Notes: generated by a model from the letters alone, not told the origin. Numbered from the stretch's first letter, positions 35,604 through 44,563 are shown. The stretch: 64,000 nucleotides of DNA from Falsirhodobacter flavus (GCA_029846755.1 JARWBI010000008.1:62001-126000), one strand, 5' to 3'. Numbers and translations are program-made.

Positions 35604-36452
35604 ATGAAATTCATCCACCTGACTGATACCCACGTGATCGGCGGCGGTCGCCGCCTGTTCGGGGCCGACCCCGCCCGCCGCCTGACGCTGGCGGTTGAAA
35701 GCATCAACCGTGACCATGCCGATGCCGCCTTCACCGTCATCACCGGCGATCTGACCCATTGGGGCGACGCGGATGCCTATGCCGCCTTTACCCGTGCCAT
35801 TGCGGGGCTGACGACGCCGCTGGTGCTAATGGTGGGCAACCATGACGACACCGCGTCGTTTGCGGGGGCCTTCCCCGATGCGCCGCGCGATGAAAGCGGA
35901 TTCGTGCAATCCACCCGAGAAACCGAGGCTGGCCTGTGCGTGTTTCTGGACACGCGCGTTCAGGGCACCCATGCGGGCGGCTACTGTCCGGCCCGTCTGG
36001 ATTGGCTACAACGGCAGCTTGCGGGCAGCGAGGGGCCGGTGCTTCTGTTCATGCACCACCCGCCCTTCGATGTCGGCATCCGTGCGATGGACGACATCCG
36101 CATGCAGGACACAGAGGCGTTCCACGCGGTCATCGCACCGCACAGCCAGCGCATTCGGCACCTGTTCTTCGGCCACGTCCACCGGGCGATCTTTGGCAAT
36201 TGGCGCGGGCTTTCATTCTCGTGCATGCGCGCGCTGAACCATCAGGTTGCCTTGGACCTGTCCAGCGACGTGATACAAGGCGATCTGGCGCAGCCTGCCT
36301 ATGGCGTCGTTCTGGCCGATGCCGACCGTATCGTGGTGCATATGCACGAATTCGCCTCGTGCGTGCCGACCTTTCCGCTGATGGCGCCCGAGGGCGATCT
36401 GTCCGAAGATTACTCGACGGCTATGCGGCATGAAGGGTTCATCGACCTGTGA
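35604..36452 (+). CDS. Metallophosphodiesterase (GpdQ/CpdA-like)
   Basis: A 282-residue calcineurin-like enzyme. All five metal-site blocks are present: Asp8 and His10 in LTDTH, Asp49 in TGDL, Asn79-His80-Asp81 in GNHD, His in LLFMHHPP, and GHVH near residue 195. This pattern is that of GpdQ and cyclic nucleotide phosphodiesterases, which cleave glycerophosphodiesters or cAMP. No signal peptide, so it acts in the cytosol after import. It overlaps the HAD phosphatase gene by GTGA. Together they could turn a phosphodiester into an alcohol, a phosphomonoester and then phosphate. Confidence 0.88.
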   Translation: MKFIHLTDTHVIGGGRRLFGADPARRLTLAVESINRDHADAAFTVITGDLTHWGDADAYAAFTRAIAGLTTPLVLMVGNHDDTASFAGAFPDAPRDESGFVQSTRETEAGLCVFLDTRVQGTHAGGYCPARLDWLQRQLAGSEGPVLLFMHHPPFDVGIRAMDDIRMQDTEAFHAVIAPHSQRIRHLFFGHVHRAIFGNWRGLSFSCMRALNHQVALDLSSDVIQGDLAQPAYGVVLADADRIVVHMHEFASCVPTFPLMAPEGDLSEDYSTAMRHEGFIDL

Positions 36453-37186
36453 CGTATCCCGACGACTACCGCGCGCTGGTCGCAGGTGCGCGGCGCATCC
36501 TGTGTGACATCGACGGCTGCCTGATCCGAGGGGGGCAGCCGATCGACGGGGCTGCTGCGTTCGTGGGTGCCGTGCGCGACAGGTTGGCGCTTGTCTCCAA
36601 CAACTCGACCGATACGGCAAAGGGCCTGTCGGACCGCTTGGCCCGGATCGGCATCGAGGTGCCGGAGACGCAGATTTTCCTGGCCGGAGAACAAACCCTG
36701 CTTCATGTGCAAGCGGCTTATCCCGATGCCCGCGTCCGGCTGATCGCCACGGATGCGATACGCGACCGGGCCGAGACGCTGGGCCTGCATCTTACCACCG
36801 AGCGGCCGGACCTGATCGTGCTGTGTCGTGCGCCCGACACGACATTGGCGGAACTGGAATCCGTGCTGGTCCAGATCACGCATGGCGTTTCGGCGATCAC
36901 AGCCAACCCCGATTTGACCCATCCCGGCGCTGCGGGGCCAGCCATCGAAACGGGTGCCGTCGCCGGGATGCTCCAAACCTGCCGCCCTGGCCTTTCGATA
37001 CCCTTTGTCGGCAAGCCGGCCGCGCCGCTTTTCCTTCTTGGGCTGCAGAACGCTGCGCCCGACGAGGCGATCATGGTCGGGGACAATCCTGAAACGGATA
37101 TCATCGGTGCCAAGCGATTACGAATTCCTGCGCTTCTAATCCATCCCGACACGAGTATGGGGCCGACAATCGCAAGCCTGATCTAG
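36449..37186 (+). CDS. HAD-IIA family phosphatase (NagD/PGP-like)
   Basis: A 245-residue HAD hydrolase. The nucleophile motif is CDIDGCLIRGG (Asp20, Asp22), the Thr/Ser motif is LVSNNST, the Lys is in FVGKPAAPLF and the metal motif is MVGDNPETDI. The C2A cap matches NagD and phosphoglycolate/glycerol-3-phosphate phosphatases. It starts with GTG inside the phosphodiesterase stop, so it is coupled. It is the last gene of the importer operon and likely removes phosphate from the product of the diesterase. Confidence 0.9.
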   Translation: MTYPDDYRALVAGARRILCDIDGCLIRGGQPIDGAAAFVGAVRDRLALVSNNSTDTAKGLSDRLARIGIEVPETQIFLAGEQTLLHVQAAYPDARVRLIATDAIRDRAETLGLHLTTERPDLIVLCRAPDTTLAELESVLVQITHGVSAITANPDLTHPGAAGPAIETGAVAGMLQTCRPGLSIPFVGKPAAPLFLLGLQNAAPDEAIMVGDNPETDIIGAKRLRIPALLIHPDTSMGPTIASLI

Positions 37187-37596
37187 CGAGATTGCTGAAG
37201 CTTCGAGTTGCCAGATCCTTGAGGCCAAGCATCAGAGTTGCGACTCTCAGAACCAAGCGAAGTCGATATCTCGCAGCCCTCGGCGCCCATCTAGCAGTCG
37301 ATTCTTGAGACATCAGAGATGCTGCCTCTATCGCTGCCATTTTTGCGATCTCGGCGGCGTTCTTCTTTGCGTTTTGGCCAAAATGATTATCGTGGCGCGG
37401 GGAAGATCGCTACGAAGCCGCATAAGGGTGCGAAGTCGGGTATCCACCGGGAATGTCCGCAATGTCCCACGATCGACACTCGCGAGCCATTGTTGACCTT
37501 CGCCGATGACACTAGCCTGTTGGGACGCGCATAAAGATCGACCTGCATGGTCAATCATCTGCGCGTTCATTTCCCATTTGAAAGCAAGGATGGCAC
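37187..37596. other. Intergenic stretch with a dispersed repeat
   Basis: No gene with a binding site or domain was found. The only recognisable structure is one copy of the dispersed repeat. The right end holds the start signals of the AAA protein gene. Confidence 0.5.
37450..37490 (+). repeat. Dispersed intergenic repeat copy
   Basis: Begins GGAATGTCCGCAATGTCCCA and continues CGATCGACACTCGCGAGCC. It shares GAATGTC-GC-N3-TGTCCCAC-ATCG with copies after the AAA gene and after merR. Confidence 0.55.
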
Positions 37597-38139
37597 ATGT
37601 GTGACCATATGTTTGTCGTGACTGGCGGACCCGGTTCCGGCAAGAGCACTTTGATCGACGCGCTACGTGGCAGGGGATTTGCGTCCATGCCCGAGGCCGG
37701 CCGAGCAATCATTCAGGATCAGGTCAAGATTGGCGGAACCGCGCTGCCGTGGGCAGACAAACCCATGTTTGCCGAACTCATGCTCGGATGGGAGCTACGC
37801 TCGTGGCACGAAGCTTCGGAACTTAAACGGTCAGTTTTCATGGACAGAGGGGTTCCCGATGTCGTCGGCTATCTGTCGCTGTCTGGCCTTCGGGTTCCCG
37901 CCCATGTGGAGGCTGCCGCGAAGACATATCGCTACAACCGTATGGTCTTTATCGCCCCATATTGGGAGGCCATTTTTGGGCAGGACGCCGAAAGAAAGCA
38001 GGATCACGAGGAAGCCGAGGCAACCAACCGGGTCATGGCTGATACTTACGCCCGCTTCGGCTACCAGCTTGTTGAACTTCCCAAAGTGACAGTCGAGGAG
38101 CGTGTTTCTTTCGTCCTAGATCACTTGAAAGCGGGATGA
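37597..38139 (+). CDS. AAA-family ATP-binding protein (AAA_28, predicted kinase-like)
   Basis: A 180-residue P-loop NTPase. Walker A TGGPGSGKST is near the N-terminus (residues 9-18), and SVFMDRGVPDVVGYL resembles a Walker B-type strand of this group. The rest is alpha-helical with a YRYNRMVFIAPYWEAIF segment typical of AAA_28 proteins, which resemble small kinases and nicotinamide riboside kinase domains. AAGGA precedes the ATG. It stands alone between a repeat copy and a terminator. Substrate unknown; no ATPase-partner gene is near. Confidence 0.82.
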   Translation: MCDHMFVVTGGPGSGKSTLIDALRGRGFASMPEAGRAIIQDQVKIGGTALPWADKPMFAELMLGWELRSWHEASELKRSVFMDRGVPDVVGYLSLSGLRVPAHVEAAAKTYRYNRMVFIAPYWEAIFGQDAERKQDHEEAEATNRVMADTYARFGYQLVELPKVTVEERVSFVLDHLKAG

Positions 38140-38185
38140 CGGCATTGTCCCACAATCGTCACTCAGAGCCCAAACCGGACGTTGA
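38135..38185 (+). repeat. Dispersed intergenic repeat copy
   Basis: Overlaps the end of the AAA gene and reads GATGACGGCATTGTCCCACA then ATCGTCACTCAGAGCCCAAA followed by CCGGACGTTGATG. It shows the long form of the element with both the GTCCCA half and the CAGAGCCCAAA half. Confidence 0.55.
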
Positions 38186-38213
38186 TGTGGGGGCGGTGCA
38201 AGCCGCCCCCACA
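38186..38213. terminator. Bidirectional hairpin terminator
   Basis: An 11-bp perfect stem TGTGGGGGCGG / CCGCCCCCACA with a six-base loop lies between the convergent AAA and DUF305 genes. Confidence 0.8.
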
Positions 38214-38218
38214 TAAGC

Positions 38219-38584
38219 TTACTCCGGTGCCTCGACCCCGAGACGGTCCAGCATTGCCTTCATTTCCGTGATCTCTTGTTCCTGGGCTGCGATGATCTTT
38301 TCTGCCATCTCCCGCGTTTCGGGGTCTTCACCCTGCTCAAGCTCGACCTTCGCCATGTCGATAGCCGACTGGTGATGCGGGATCATCATCAAGAGAAAAT
38401 CACCATCGGCGCTACCCGAAGATGCCATGCCGTTCATGGATTCCATCATCGTATCCATGGTGGCCATGTAGTCGGCCATCGGCCCTTCCGCATGCGCGGA
38501 ATGGTCCATGCTCGATTGAGCGACAGCCGGGGTCGTCAGAAGTACAGCCGTCAACGCGGCGAGCATGGTCTTCTTGGTCAGCAT
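38219..38584 (-). CDS. DUF305 periplasmic protein (CopM-like, metal-associated)
   Basis: A 121-residue exported protein. The signal peptide (MLTKKTMLAALTAVLLTTPAVA) is cleaved before QSSMDHSAH. The DUF305 core includes LMMIPHHQSAIDMAKVELEQG (His70, His71) and AQEQEITEMK. The mature protein is rich in Met and His, as in copper-binding members of this family. It follows the glutaredoxin-MauE fusion gene in the same operon. A role in binding or reducing metal in the periplasm is inferred from the MerR-controlled context. Confidence 0.88.
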   Translation of the reverse strand: MLTKKTMLAALTAVLLTTPAVAQSSMDHSAHAEGPMADYMATMDTMMESMNGMASSGSADGDFLLMMIPHHQSAIDMAKVELEQGEDPETREMAEKIIAAQEQEITEMKAMLDRLGVEAPE

Positions 38585-38631
38585 TTGCAGGATCTCCGTC
38601 TTGCTGGGTTAAATTTAATGAGCTGCGGCGG

Positions 38632-39411
38632 TTAGGAATGAGGGATGCCGATAAGCCCAAAGCTCATGAGCGCCATCCACGCGGCCATAGCGATCATCAT
38701 GAGGTTTTCGGTCAGGGAGACAAACCCGAGCGGCACATTGCTCGATCCTCCGACGCATGCACATTTCAGTTCCCGCCGGTCGATGTAGACCGCTTTGAAC
38801 ACCGAGACCGCACCGACCGTGCCGATGAACAGGGCCAGCGGCACCGACAGCCACGTCAGAACGCCTGCAATCATCAAGATGCCTGCAAAGCCTTCGGCAA
38901 AGGGGTAGATATAGGAATACGGCACCCATCGTTTTGCTAGCAGGTCGTAGTTCAGAAACATCGTGGCGAAACTTTCTACATTCTGAAGCTTCAGCAGAGC
39001 GAGGATGGCCATGCTGAACGCAATGAACCATTCGCCAGCGCGCACGGTGAAAGGGGAGCCATAGACCGCCATACTCGCAGCAAGAGCCATGAGCAGCGTC
39101 ATCGTAAACAGGGCGATTATTGGCCTGTAGCTTGTGGCTTTGGGGTCTGCGACCGTTTTCCCGAAATGACGGCGCAGGTCGTCATAACCACCGATCCGAT
39201 CCCCACCAATAAACACCTGCGGTGTCGTTTTCACCCCGTGCTGGGCCTTGAAGTCGTCCGTTTCGGCGCGGGTCGTGAGCCAGCGGTCCTCGACCTCATA
39301 GCCCTGCCGCTTCAACAGGTCTTTGGCCTTTAGCCCATACGGACAGACATGCTGGTCCATAACCATACGGTAGAGTGTGGCAACAGGTCGTTCTTGCGAG
39401 AGGGCAGTCAT
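38632..39411 (-). CDS. Glutaredoxin-MauE/DoxX fusion membrane protein
   Basis: A 259-residue protein with two parts. Residues about 10-85 form a glutaredoxin fold with the single-Cys active site C23PYG and the TTPQVFIGGDRIGGYDDL glutathione-binding strand. Residues about 95-255 form a four-helix MauE/DoxX-like membrane domain, ending with a cytoplasmic or periplasmic CAC motif (ELKCACVGG). Such proteins are linked to disulfide handling in metal resistance. It is divergent from a MerR regulator with a long-spacer promoter; the DUF305 gene follows. Which face the redox domain occupies is not clear; no signal peptide precedes it. Confidence 0.86.
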   Translation of the reverse strand: MTALSQERPVATLYRMVMDQHVCPYGLKAKDLLKRQGYEVEDRWLTTRAETDDFKAQHGVKTTPQVFIGGDRIGGYDDLRRHFGKTVADPKATSYRPIIALFTMTLLMALAASMAVYGSPFTVRAGEWFIAFSMAILALLKLQNVESFATMFLNYDLLAKRWVPYSYIYPFAEGFAGILMIAGVLTWLSVPLALFIGTVGAVSVFKAVYIDRRELKCACVGGSSNVPLGFVSLTENLMMIAMAAWMALMSFGLIGIPHS

Positions 39412-39444
39412 GGCATCCGGCTTTCGTGATGATCAACCGGGTGT

Positions 39445-39476
39445 TATATAGGGTCTGTACTATAGTACGGAGTCAA
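39445..39476 (-). promoter_or_regulatory. MerR-type promoter and operator
   Basis: Read on the minus strand, a -35 box TTGACT (39476-39471) is followed after 20 bases by TATATA (39450-39445). The spacer holds an inverted repeat seen on the plus strand as CTGTACTATAGTACGG (39455-39470). The 19-20 bp spacer with a GTAC dyad in the middle is the classic arrangement for MerR-family DNA-distortion activation. It drives the fusion gene and DUF305. The same operator overlaps the start region of merR. Confidence 0.85.
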
Positions 39477-39479
39477 GGG

Positions 39480-39863
39480 ATGGGACTGACAATAAAGCAG
39501 TTTGCTGACACGGCCGGTGTGGGCGTCGAAACCATCCGGTTCTACCAGCGCAAAGGCCTCTTGGAGACGCCGACAGTCCCAGCAGGGATCAGGCGTTACA
39601 ACGACGAAGCTGTGACCCGTCTACGGTTCATCAGATCTGCGCAACAAGCCGGATTCACACTTGAAGAGATCAGAGAGCTTATGAATCTGGATACGTGCCT
39701 TGATCGAGAACGGGCGCGCGAAATGGCTTATCAGCGGTTGCGGGCTTTGGATCGGCAAATTGCTGAGATGAGGAAGGCCCGGAGCGCCCTCCAGCGTCTT
39801 GCGGATCAGTGTGCCCATCAAGGTCCCGGTGCTTGCCCAATCCTAGAGGCTTTTGAGCGGTAG
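39480..39863 (+). CDS. MerR-family metal-responsive regulator
   Basis: A 127-residue regulator. The winged helix (TIKQFADTAGVGVETIRFYQRKGLL) is at residues 4-28, the dimer helix follows, and three Cys (73, 111, 119) sit in the positions used for Hg(II) in MerR: DTC, QC and ACPILEAF. Spacing between the first two is three residues longer than in Tn501 MerR. The metal is thus probably Hg or a similar soft ion, or Cu; no merA or merT is present, so mercury detoxification is not shown. AAGGG is very close to the ATG, and the mRNA leader must be short. Confidence 0.88.
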   Translation: MGLTIKQFADTAGVGVETIRFYQRKGLLETPTVPAGIRRYNDEAVTRLRFIRSAQQAGFTLEEIRELMNLDTCLDRERAREMAYQRLRALDRQIAEMRKARSALQRLADQCAHQGPGACPILEAFER

Positions 39864-39910
39864 GCGAATGTCGGCTTCGTCCCATGATCGACGTGCAGAG
39901 CCCATTGCGG
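39864..39910 (+). repeat. Dispersed intergenic repeat copy
   Basis: Starts GCGAATGTCGGCTTCGTCCC, then ATGATCGACGTGCAGAGCCC. It follows the merR stop directly and is the best-conserved copy of the GTCCCA half. Confidence 0.6.
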
Positions 39911-39985
39911 CCGCTCGTAAGTGATGCTCACTTCTGCATTGCAGCATACGGCAGTGGTCCCGTTCTGGACTGTCACCCAACCGCT

Positions 39986-41146
39986 CTAACGGACTTTCGC
40001 GTCCCTGGTGAGGATGCCTCGCGGCGCGGAGACTGCTGCGCAGGTCAGGGCCGCGCCTGCCGCTGCAAGGACACCGGCCGCCCCCAACGGGGCGATCACG
40101 AGGCCGCTGACAAGCGGAATGGTAAACTGGGCGATGCGGTTCGCCGTCAACCGCAAGGACAGCGCCGTTCCGCGCGCGGGGGGCGGCGCGATCACCAGCG
40201 TCAATGCCACCGTGCTTGTCAGCGCCATGCCCACCCCGAACCCCGTTAGCGCAAGCCCCATGCCAAGCGCCCAGACCGGAAGCCCGAACCCAAGCGCAAG
40301 AAGCCCGACGCCGCCCGCCGCCGATGAACACACCGTCACCGACATGCGGCCGAAGCGGCGCACCATCCGGCTGAACACGATCCGCGACAGCATCGCCGCC
40401 ACGGCACGAACGCTCAGCAATATGCCGATGACGGCGGGAGAGATGTCGCGCTCGGCCCCAAGAACGGGAAGGAAGGCAAGGATCAGGTCCTGCGATGCCA
40501 CGCAGATGCTGCCAAGCACGATCAGCCATGGCAGCCCCTTGGTGGCGGCGATCTGCGACAGGGGGATCTCGGCCTGGCGGGACCGCTGTTTGCGTTCGGG
40601 CCGCGCCCACAACAGGCCCGCCACCGCCAGCAGCAGGAACACCGCGCCGATCACCGGCACCACGAACCCCGCGCCCGAGCCGATGAACAGCGGTCCCACC
40701 GCCTGACCCAGCGAGATCGCGACCATGTAATTGCCCAGCATCGCATCGCGGTGCATCCGGCTGCTGCTGCGTGAGATCATCAGTTGCATTGAGGCCAAGA
40801 CCAGCGTCTGCCCGATCCCCAGCGTCGTCGTCGCGATCAGCAGCGATGCGAGCGACGGGGGCACCAGCCACAAGGCCACGCAGCCCGCCAGCACTCCAAC
40901 CGCCCCTGCCATCGCCGACGTTGCCGCGCCACCGCGGTCATTCACCCGCCCCAGCATCACCGTCAAAAAGATCGGCAGGATCGCGAATGCCGCCGAGAGC
41001 ATCCCCACCACCTGCGGACCGAACCCGAGATCGAGCGCGGCATAGGTCGTCAGGATACGCGCCAGCGGTATCGTCGATTGCACCAGCAGCCCTGCCGCCA
41101 TGATCGGCAGGACCACCGGGATCAGGATCTGCCGCCGCGCCGTCAC
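39986..41146 (-). CDS. MFS transporter at the end of the Dpp-type operon
   Basis: A 386-residue membrane protein with about 12 hydrophobic segments. MFS loops are visible, such as MLGRVNDRGG between segments 2 and 3. Arrangement is symmetric in two halves. The start is GTG overlapping the stop of the dual ATPase gene (GTGA), so it is part of the operon. It may export a product of the imported compound or act as an alternative transporter. Substrate unknown. Confidence 0.85.
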   Translation of the reverse strand: MTARRQILIPVVLPIMAAGLLVQSTIPLARILTTYAALDLGFGPQVVGMLSAAFAILPIFLTVMLGRVNDRGGAATSAMAGAVGVLAGCVALWLVPPSLASLLIATTTLGIGQTLVLASMQLMISRSSSRMHRDAMLGNYMVAISLGQAVGPLFIGSGAGFVVPVIGAVFLLLAVAGLLWARPERKQRSRQAEIPLSQIAATKGLPWLIVLGSICVASQDLILAFLPVLGAERDISPAVIGILLSVRAVAAMLSRIVFSRMVRRFGRMSVTVCSSAAGGVGLLALGFGLPVWALGMGLALTGFGVGMALTSTVALTLVIAPPPARGTALSLRLTANRIAQFTIPLVSGLVIAPLGAAGVLAAAGAALTCAAVSAPRGILTRDAKVR

Positions 41147-42750
41147 GCCGCCTGCTGCGGGATCACGCCGCTGGCCCGCAGCAGGGCCTTGGTGTAATCG
41201 TGCTGCGGATTGTCGTAGACGTCGCGCACCGGACCCTGTTCGACGATCCGGCCACCATACATCACCAGAACCGAGGTCGCGAAGTCGCGCACCAGCGCCA
41301 GATCATGTGCGACGAAGACATAGGACAGACCGTAATCGCGCCGCAGATCCTTCAGCAGGTCGATCACCTGCGCCTGAACCGACACGTCCAGCGCGGACAC
41401 CGCCTCGTCGCAGACGATCAATTCGGGTTTCAGCGCCAAGGCGCGGGCGATGGCGATCCGTTGGCGCTGCCCGCCCGAAAACTGGTGCGGGTGGCGGTCG
41501 GCGTGGTCGGGCTTCAGGCCGACCTGCTCCAGCAATTCGGCCACGCGGGTGCGCCATTGGCTCTTCGGCAGCACATCGGGGTGGATCGCCCAAGGTTCCG
41601 CGATGATCTGCTGCACCGTCATGCGCGGGTTTAGCGATGCGGTCGGGTCCTGAAACACGAACTGCACGCGGCGGCGCATCTTGTAGGCTTCGGCTTCGGA
41701 CTGCCCCTGCATCGCCCTGCCGTCGAACCGGATCACCCCCGAGGTCGGATCGTCCAAACCGAGGATCATCCGCGCCAGCGTCGACTTCCCCGAGCCGGAT
41801 TCGCCCACGACGCCCAGCGTCTCGCCTTTGGCCATGGTGAAGCTGACATCGTCCACCGCCCGCACCGGCTGCGTCCTCAGCCGTGCGAATTGCCGTGCAA
41901 GACCGCCATAGATCTTGCTGACGCTCTGCACCTCCAGCATCGGCCGCCCCGCCGCGATGTCCGAGAACCCCGCCCGACCCGGAATGGCATCCAGCAGACG
42001 GCGGGTATAATCGTGCTGCGGGTTGCGCATCACCTCGGCCGAGGTGCCGGATTCCACGATCCGGCCCGCCTGCATGACCACGACTCGGTCGGCCACACGT
42101 TCCACGACGGTCAGATCATGGGTGATCAGGACCATGCCCATCCCATCCTCGGCCTGAATCTCCTTCAACAGGTCCAGCACGCGCGCCTGCACGGTCACGT
42201 CCAGCGCCGAGGTCGGTTCGTCCGCGATCAGCAGTTTCGGCTTCAACGCGATAGCCGAGGCGATCATGATCCGCTGCCGCTGCCCGCCGCTGAACTGATG
42301 CGGATAATCCTTCATCCGACGTTCGGGTTCGGAAATGCCGACCCGGGCCAGCAGTTCGATCACGCGGGCCTGCGCCACATCCGGTGCGATGCCGTGCACG
42401 CGCATGGTTTCCGCGATCTGCCAGCCGACGGGATAAACGGGGTTCAGCGCCGCCAGCGGGTCCTGAAAGATCATCGAGATGCTTTTGCCATTGATGCGGC
42501 GGCGCGTCTCGGCGTCGGCTTGCAGCAGGTCATGTCCCTCGAACAGTATCTGTCCTTGGGGGATCACGGCGGGCGGCGTCTCGATCAGGTTCATCACGGC
42601 GGATGCGCTGACCGACTTGCCCGATCCGCTTTCGCCAAGGATGGCCAGCGTCTCGCCTGCGTTCACGTCCCAGCTGACATCCTCGACGGCGCGGACGAGG
42701 CCGGCGCGGGACGGGAACTGGATCGAAAGGTTGCGAACTGAAAGCAGCAT
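41143..42750 (-). CDS. Fused dipeptide/oligopeptide-type ABC ATPase (DppD-DppF)
   Basis: A 535-residue protein with two complete ATPase domains. The first has GESGSGKS, FSGGQRQRIMIAS and LLIADEPTSALD; the second GESGSGKS, FSGGQRQRIAIARA and LIVCDEAVSALDVSV. In the second Walker B region the usual DEPTSALD is DEAVSALD, common in this subfamily. It powers the permeases encoded upstream. The ribosome binding site GAGGTAA overlaps the stop codon of the DppC-type gene, so translation is coupled. Confidence 0.95.
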   Translation of the reverse strand: MLLSVRNLSIQFPSRAGLVRAVEDVSWDVNAGETLAILGESGSGKSVSASAVMNLIETPPAVIPQGQILFEGHDLLQADAETRRRINGKSISMIFQDPLAALNPVYPVGWQIAETMRVHGIAPDVAQARVIELLARVGISEPERRMKDYPHQFSGGQRQRIMIASAIALKPKLLIADEPTSALDVTVQARVLDLLKEIQAEDGMGMVLITHDLTVVERVADRVVVMQAGRIVESGTSAEVMRNPQHDYTRRLLDAIPGRAGFSDIAAGRPMLEVQSVSKIYGGLARQFARLRTQPVRAVDDVSFTMAKGETLGVVGESGSGKSTLARMILGLDDPTSGVIRFDGRAMQGQSEAEAYKMRRRVQFVFQDPTASLNPRMTVQQIIAEPWAIHPDVLPKSQWRTRVAELLEQVGLKPDHADRHPHQFSGGQRQRIAIARALALKPELIVCDEAVSALDVSVQAQVIDLLKDLRRDYGLSYVFVAHDLALVRDFATSVLVMYGGRIVEQGPVRDVYDNPQHDYTKALLRASGVIPQQAA

Positions 42751-42753
42751 CGG

Positions 42754-43680
42754 TTACCTCGCTTCGGTTTCAAGGCGCCAGCGTTCGACCGGATCGGTGA
42801 CGACGCGCAGCCAGTTGGTCAAGAGGTTCAGCGACATCGCGGTCAGCATGATCGCAAGGCCGGGCCAGAAGGCGAGCCACCACGCGGACCCCAGATAGTT
42901 GCGCCCGTCGGCCACCATCAGGCCCCATGTCACCTCGGGCGGCTGGATGCCGATGCCAAGGAAGCTGAGACCGGATTCGACCAGCATCACAAAGGCCATC
43001 TCCAGCGCGGCAAGGTTGATGATCGTCGGCAGCACCATCGGCGCGATGTGGCGCAGCAGGATGCGGGACGTGCTGGCCCCCGTGGCGCGGGCGGCGACGA
43101 CGAACATGCGCTGCTTCAGCTCCAACACCTCGGCCCGCACGGTCCGCATGAAAATCGGGATGCGGGATACGGCAAGCACCAAGATCACGTTCGTCACGCC
43201 CGGCTCGAACACGAACAGCACGATCATCGCCAGCAGCATCGACGGGAGGGTCATGATGGCATCGGCCAGACGCAGCAGCACATCCCCGACCCAGCCCCCG
43301 CGATACCCCGCGATCAGGCCCAGTATGCCGCCGACCAGCACGGAAAACAGCACGGCGGTGGCGGAAATCAGGATAGTGTTCTGGCTAGCGACGACGATCC
43401 GCGCCAGCAGGCTGCGACCAAGCGCATCGCCGCCAAGGATGAACATCCACCCCGCGTCCAGTGAAAACGGCGCGGCATTGCGCCCCTTCAGGTTCAGTGC
43501 GCGGGCCTGTTCGGCCAGCAGGGTCGGGCCGACGATGGCGCAGCCCAGCACGATCAGCAGGAATATGACCGATACGGTGGCATAACGGTCGCGCAGCAGG
43601 GATCGCAGGATTGCCGATTTCCGACGACCCTGAGCGGCCGGCAGCTCAGCTGTGACGGATGCGGGGATCGACGAAGGCAT
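42754..43680 (-). CDS. ABC permease (DppC type)
   Basis: A 308-residue permease with six membrane segments. The N-terminal cytosolic region is followed by DRYATVSVIFLLIVLG and the EAA-type loop KQRMFVVAARATGASTSRILLRHIAPMVLP. The ATG overlaps the end of the DppB-type gene by 35 bases, which is longer than usual; no better downstream start is seen. It partners the next upstream permease in peptide- or opine-type import. Confidence 0.93.
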   Translation of the reverse strand: MPSSIPASVTAELPAAQGRRKSAILRSLLRDRYATVSVIFLLIVLGCAIVGPTLLAEQARALNLKGRNAAPFSLDAGWMFILGGDALGRSLLARIVVASQNTILISATAVLFSVLVGGILGLIAGYRGGWVGDVLLRLADAIMTLPSMLLAMIVLFVFEPGVTNVILVLAVSRIPIFMRTVRAEVLELKQRMFVVAARATGASTSRILLRHIAPMVLPTIINLAALEMAFVMLVESGLSFLGIGIQPPEVTWGLMVADGRNYLGSAWWLAFWPGLAIMLTAMSLNLLTNWLRVVTDPVERWRLETEAR

Positions 43681-44563
43681 ATGAGATATCCACGATGATG
43701 TTGATGAGGAAGACGGCCAGCGCCGTCACGAGGATGGCCGCCTGAATGACCGCGAAATCGCGCATCAGGACGCTGTCGATCATCAGCTTGCCGATGCCGG
43801 GGAAGCCGAACACGGTCTCCACGATCACCGCGCCGTTGACGATGCCCGCCGCTTGATCGCTGGCCACCGTGATGACCGGCAGCAGCGAATTACGCAGCGC
43901 GTGGACGAAGATGATCGCGCGCGCCTTCACACCCTTGGCCTTGGCCGCCTTGACGTAGACCGAGGACAGCGCCGTCATCATCGACGTCCGCATCACCTGC
44001 ACCAGCACGCCCGCTGGCCGCAGGACCAGCACGGCCACCGGAAGCACCCAGTGCTGCCACGTTCCCGTGCCGGAAGTCGGCAGCACGTTTAGCGTTACCG
44101 CGAACACCAGCACCCCCACGATCGCCACCCAGAAGTTCGGCATGCTGGCCCCGATCAGCGAGATCAGGCTTGCCAGCCGGTCGAACACCCCGCCGGGGTG
44201 ATAGGCCGCAAGCGCCCCCGTCACGATAGAGATCAGCAGCACCAGCGGCATCGTCACCGCCGCCAATGCCAGCGTCGTCGGGAACGCCGCCAGCACCATG
44301 TCAAGCGCGGGGCGGGAATATTGCAGCGAATTGCCGAAATCACCCTGGAACACGCCGGTGATGAAGCTGCCGAACTGCACGATCAGCGGATCGTCGAACC
44401 CGTGCAGCGCGTTATAGGCGTCGATCTGGTCCTGCGTCGCCTCGGGCGGCAGATACAGCATCGCGGGCGATCCGGTCATGCGGGCCAGAAAGAACACGAC
44501 GATGACGAGGAAGATCAGCGAAAGAATGCTTTGGAACGAGCGTTTGAAGATGAAACTGCCCAT
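43646..44563 (-). CDS. ABC permease (DppB type)
   Basis: A 305-residue permease with six segments. It has the long periplasmic loop after segment 1 that contains PEATQDQIDAYNALHGFDDPLIVQF, typical of DppB, and the EAA loop KAAKAKGVKARAIIFVHALRNSLLPV. GGAGGG precedes the ATG. It lies 48 bases after the binding-protein gene. Confidence 0.94.
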   Translation of the reverse strand: MGSFIFKRSFQSILSLIFLVIVVFFLARMTGSPAMLYLPPEATQDQIDAYNALHGFDDPLIVQFGSFITGVFQGDFGNSLQYSRPALDMVLAAFPTTLALAAVTMPLVLLISIVTGALAAYHPGGVFDRLASLISLIGASMPNFWVAIVGVLVFAVTLNVLPTSGTGTWQHWVLPVAVLVLRPAGVLVQVMRTSMMTALSSVYVKAAKAKGVKARAIIFVHALRNSLLPVITVASDQAAGIVNGAVIVETVFGFPGIGKLMIDSVLMRDFAVIQAAILVTALAVFLINIIVDISYAFVDPRIRHS

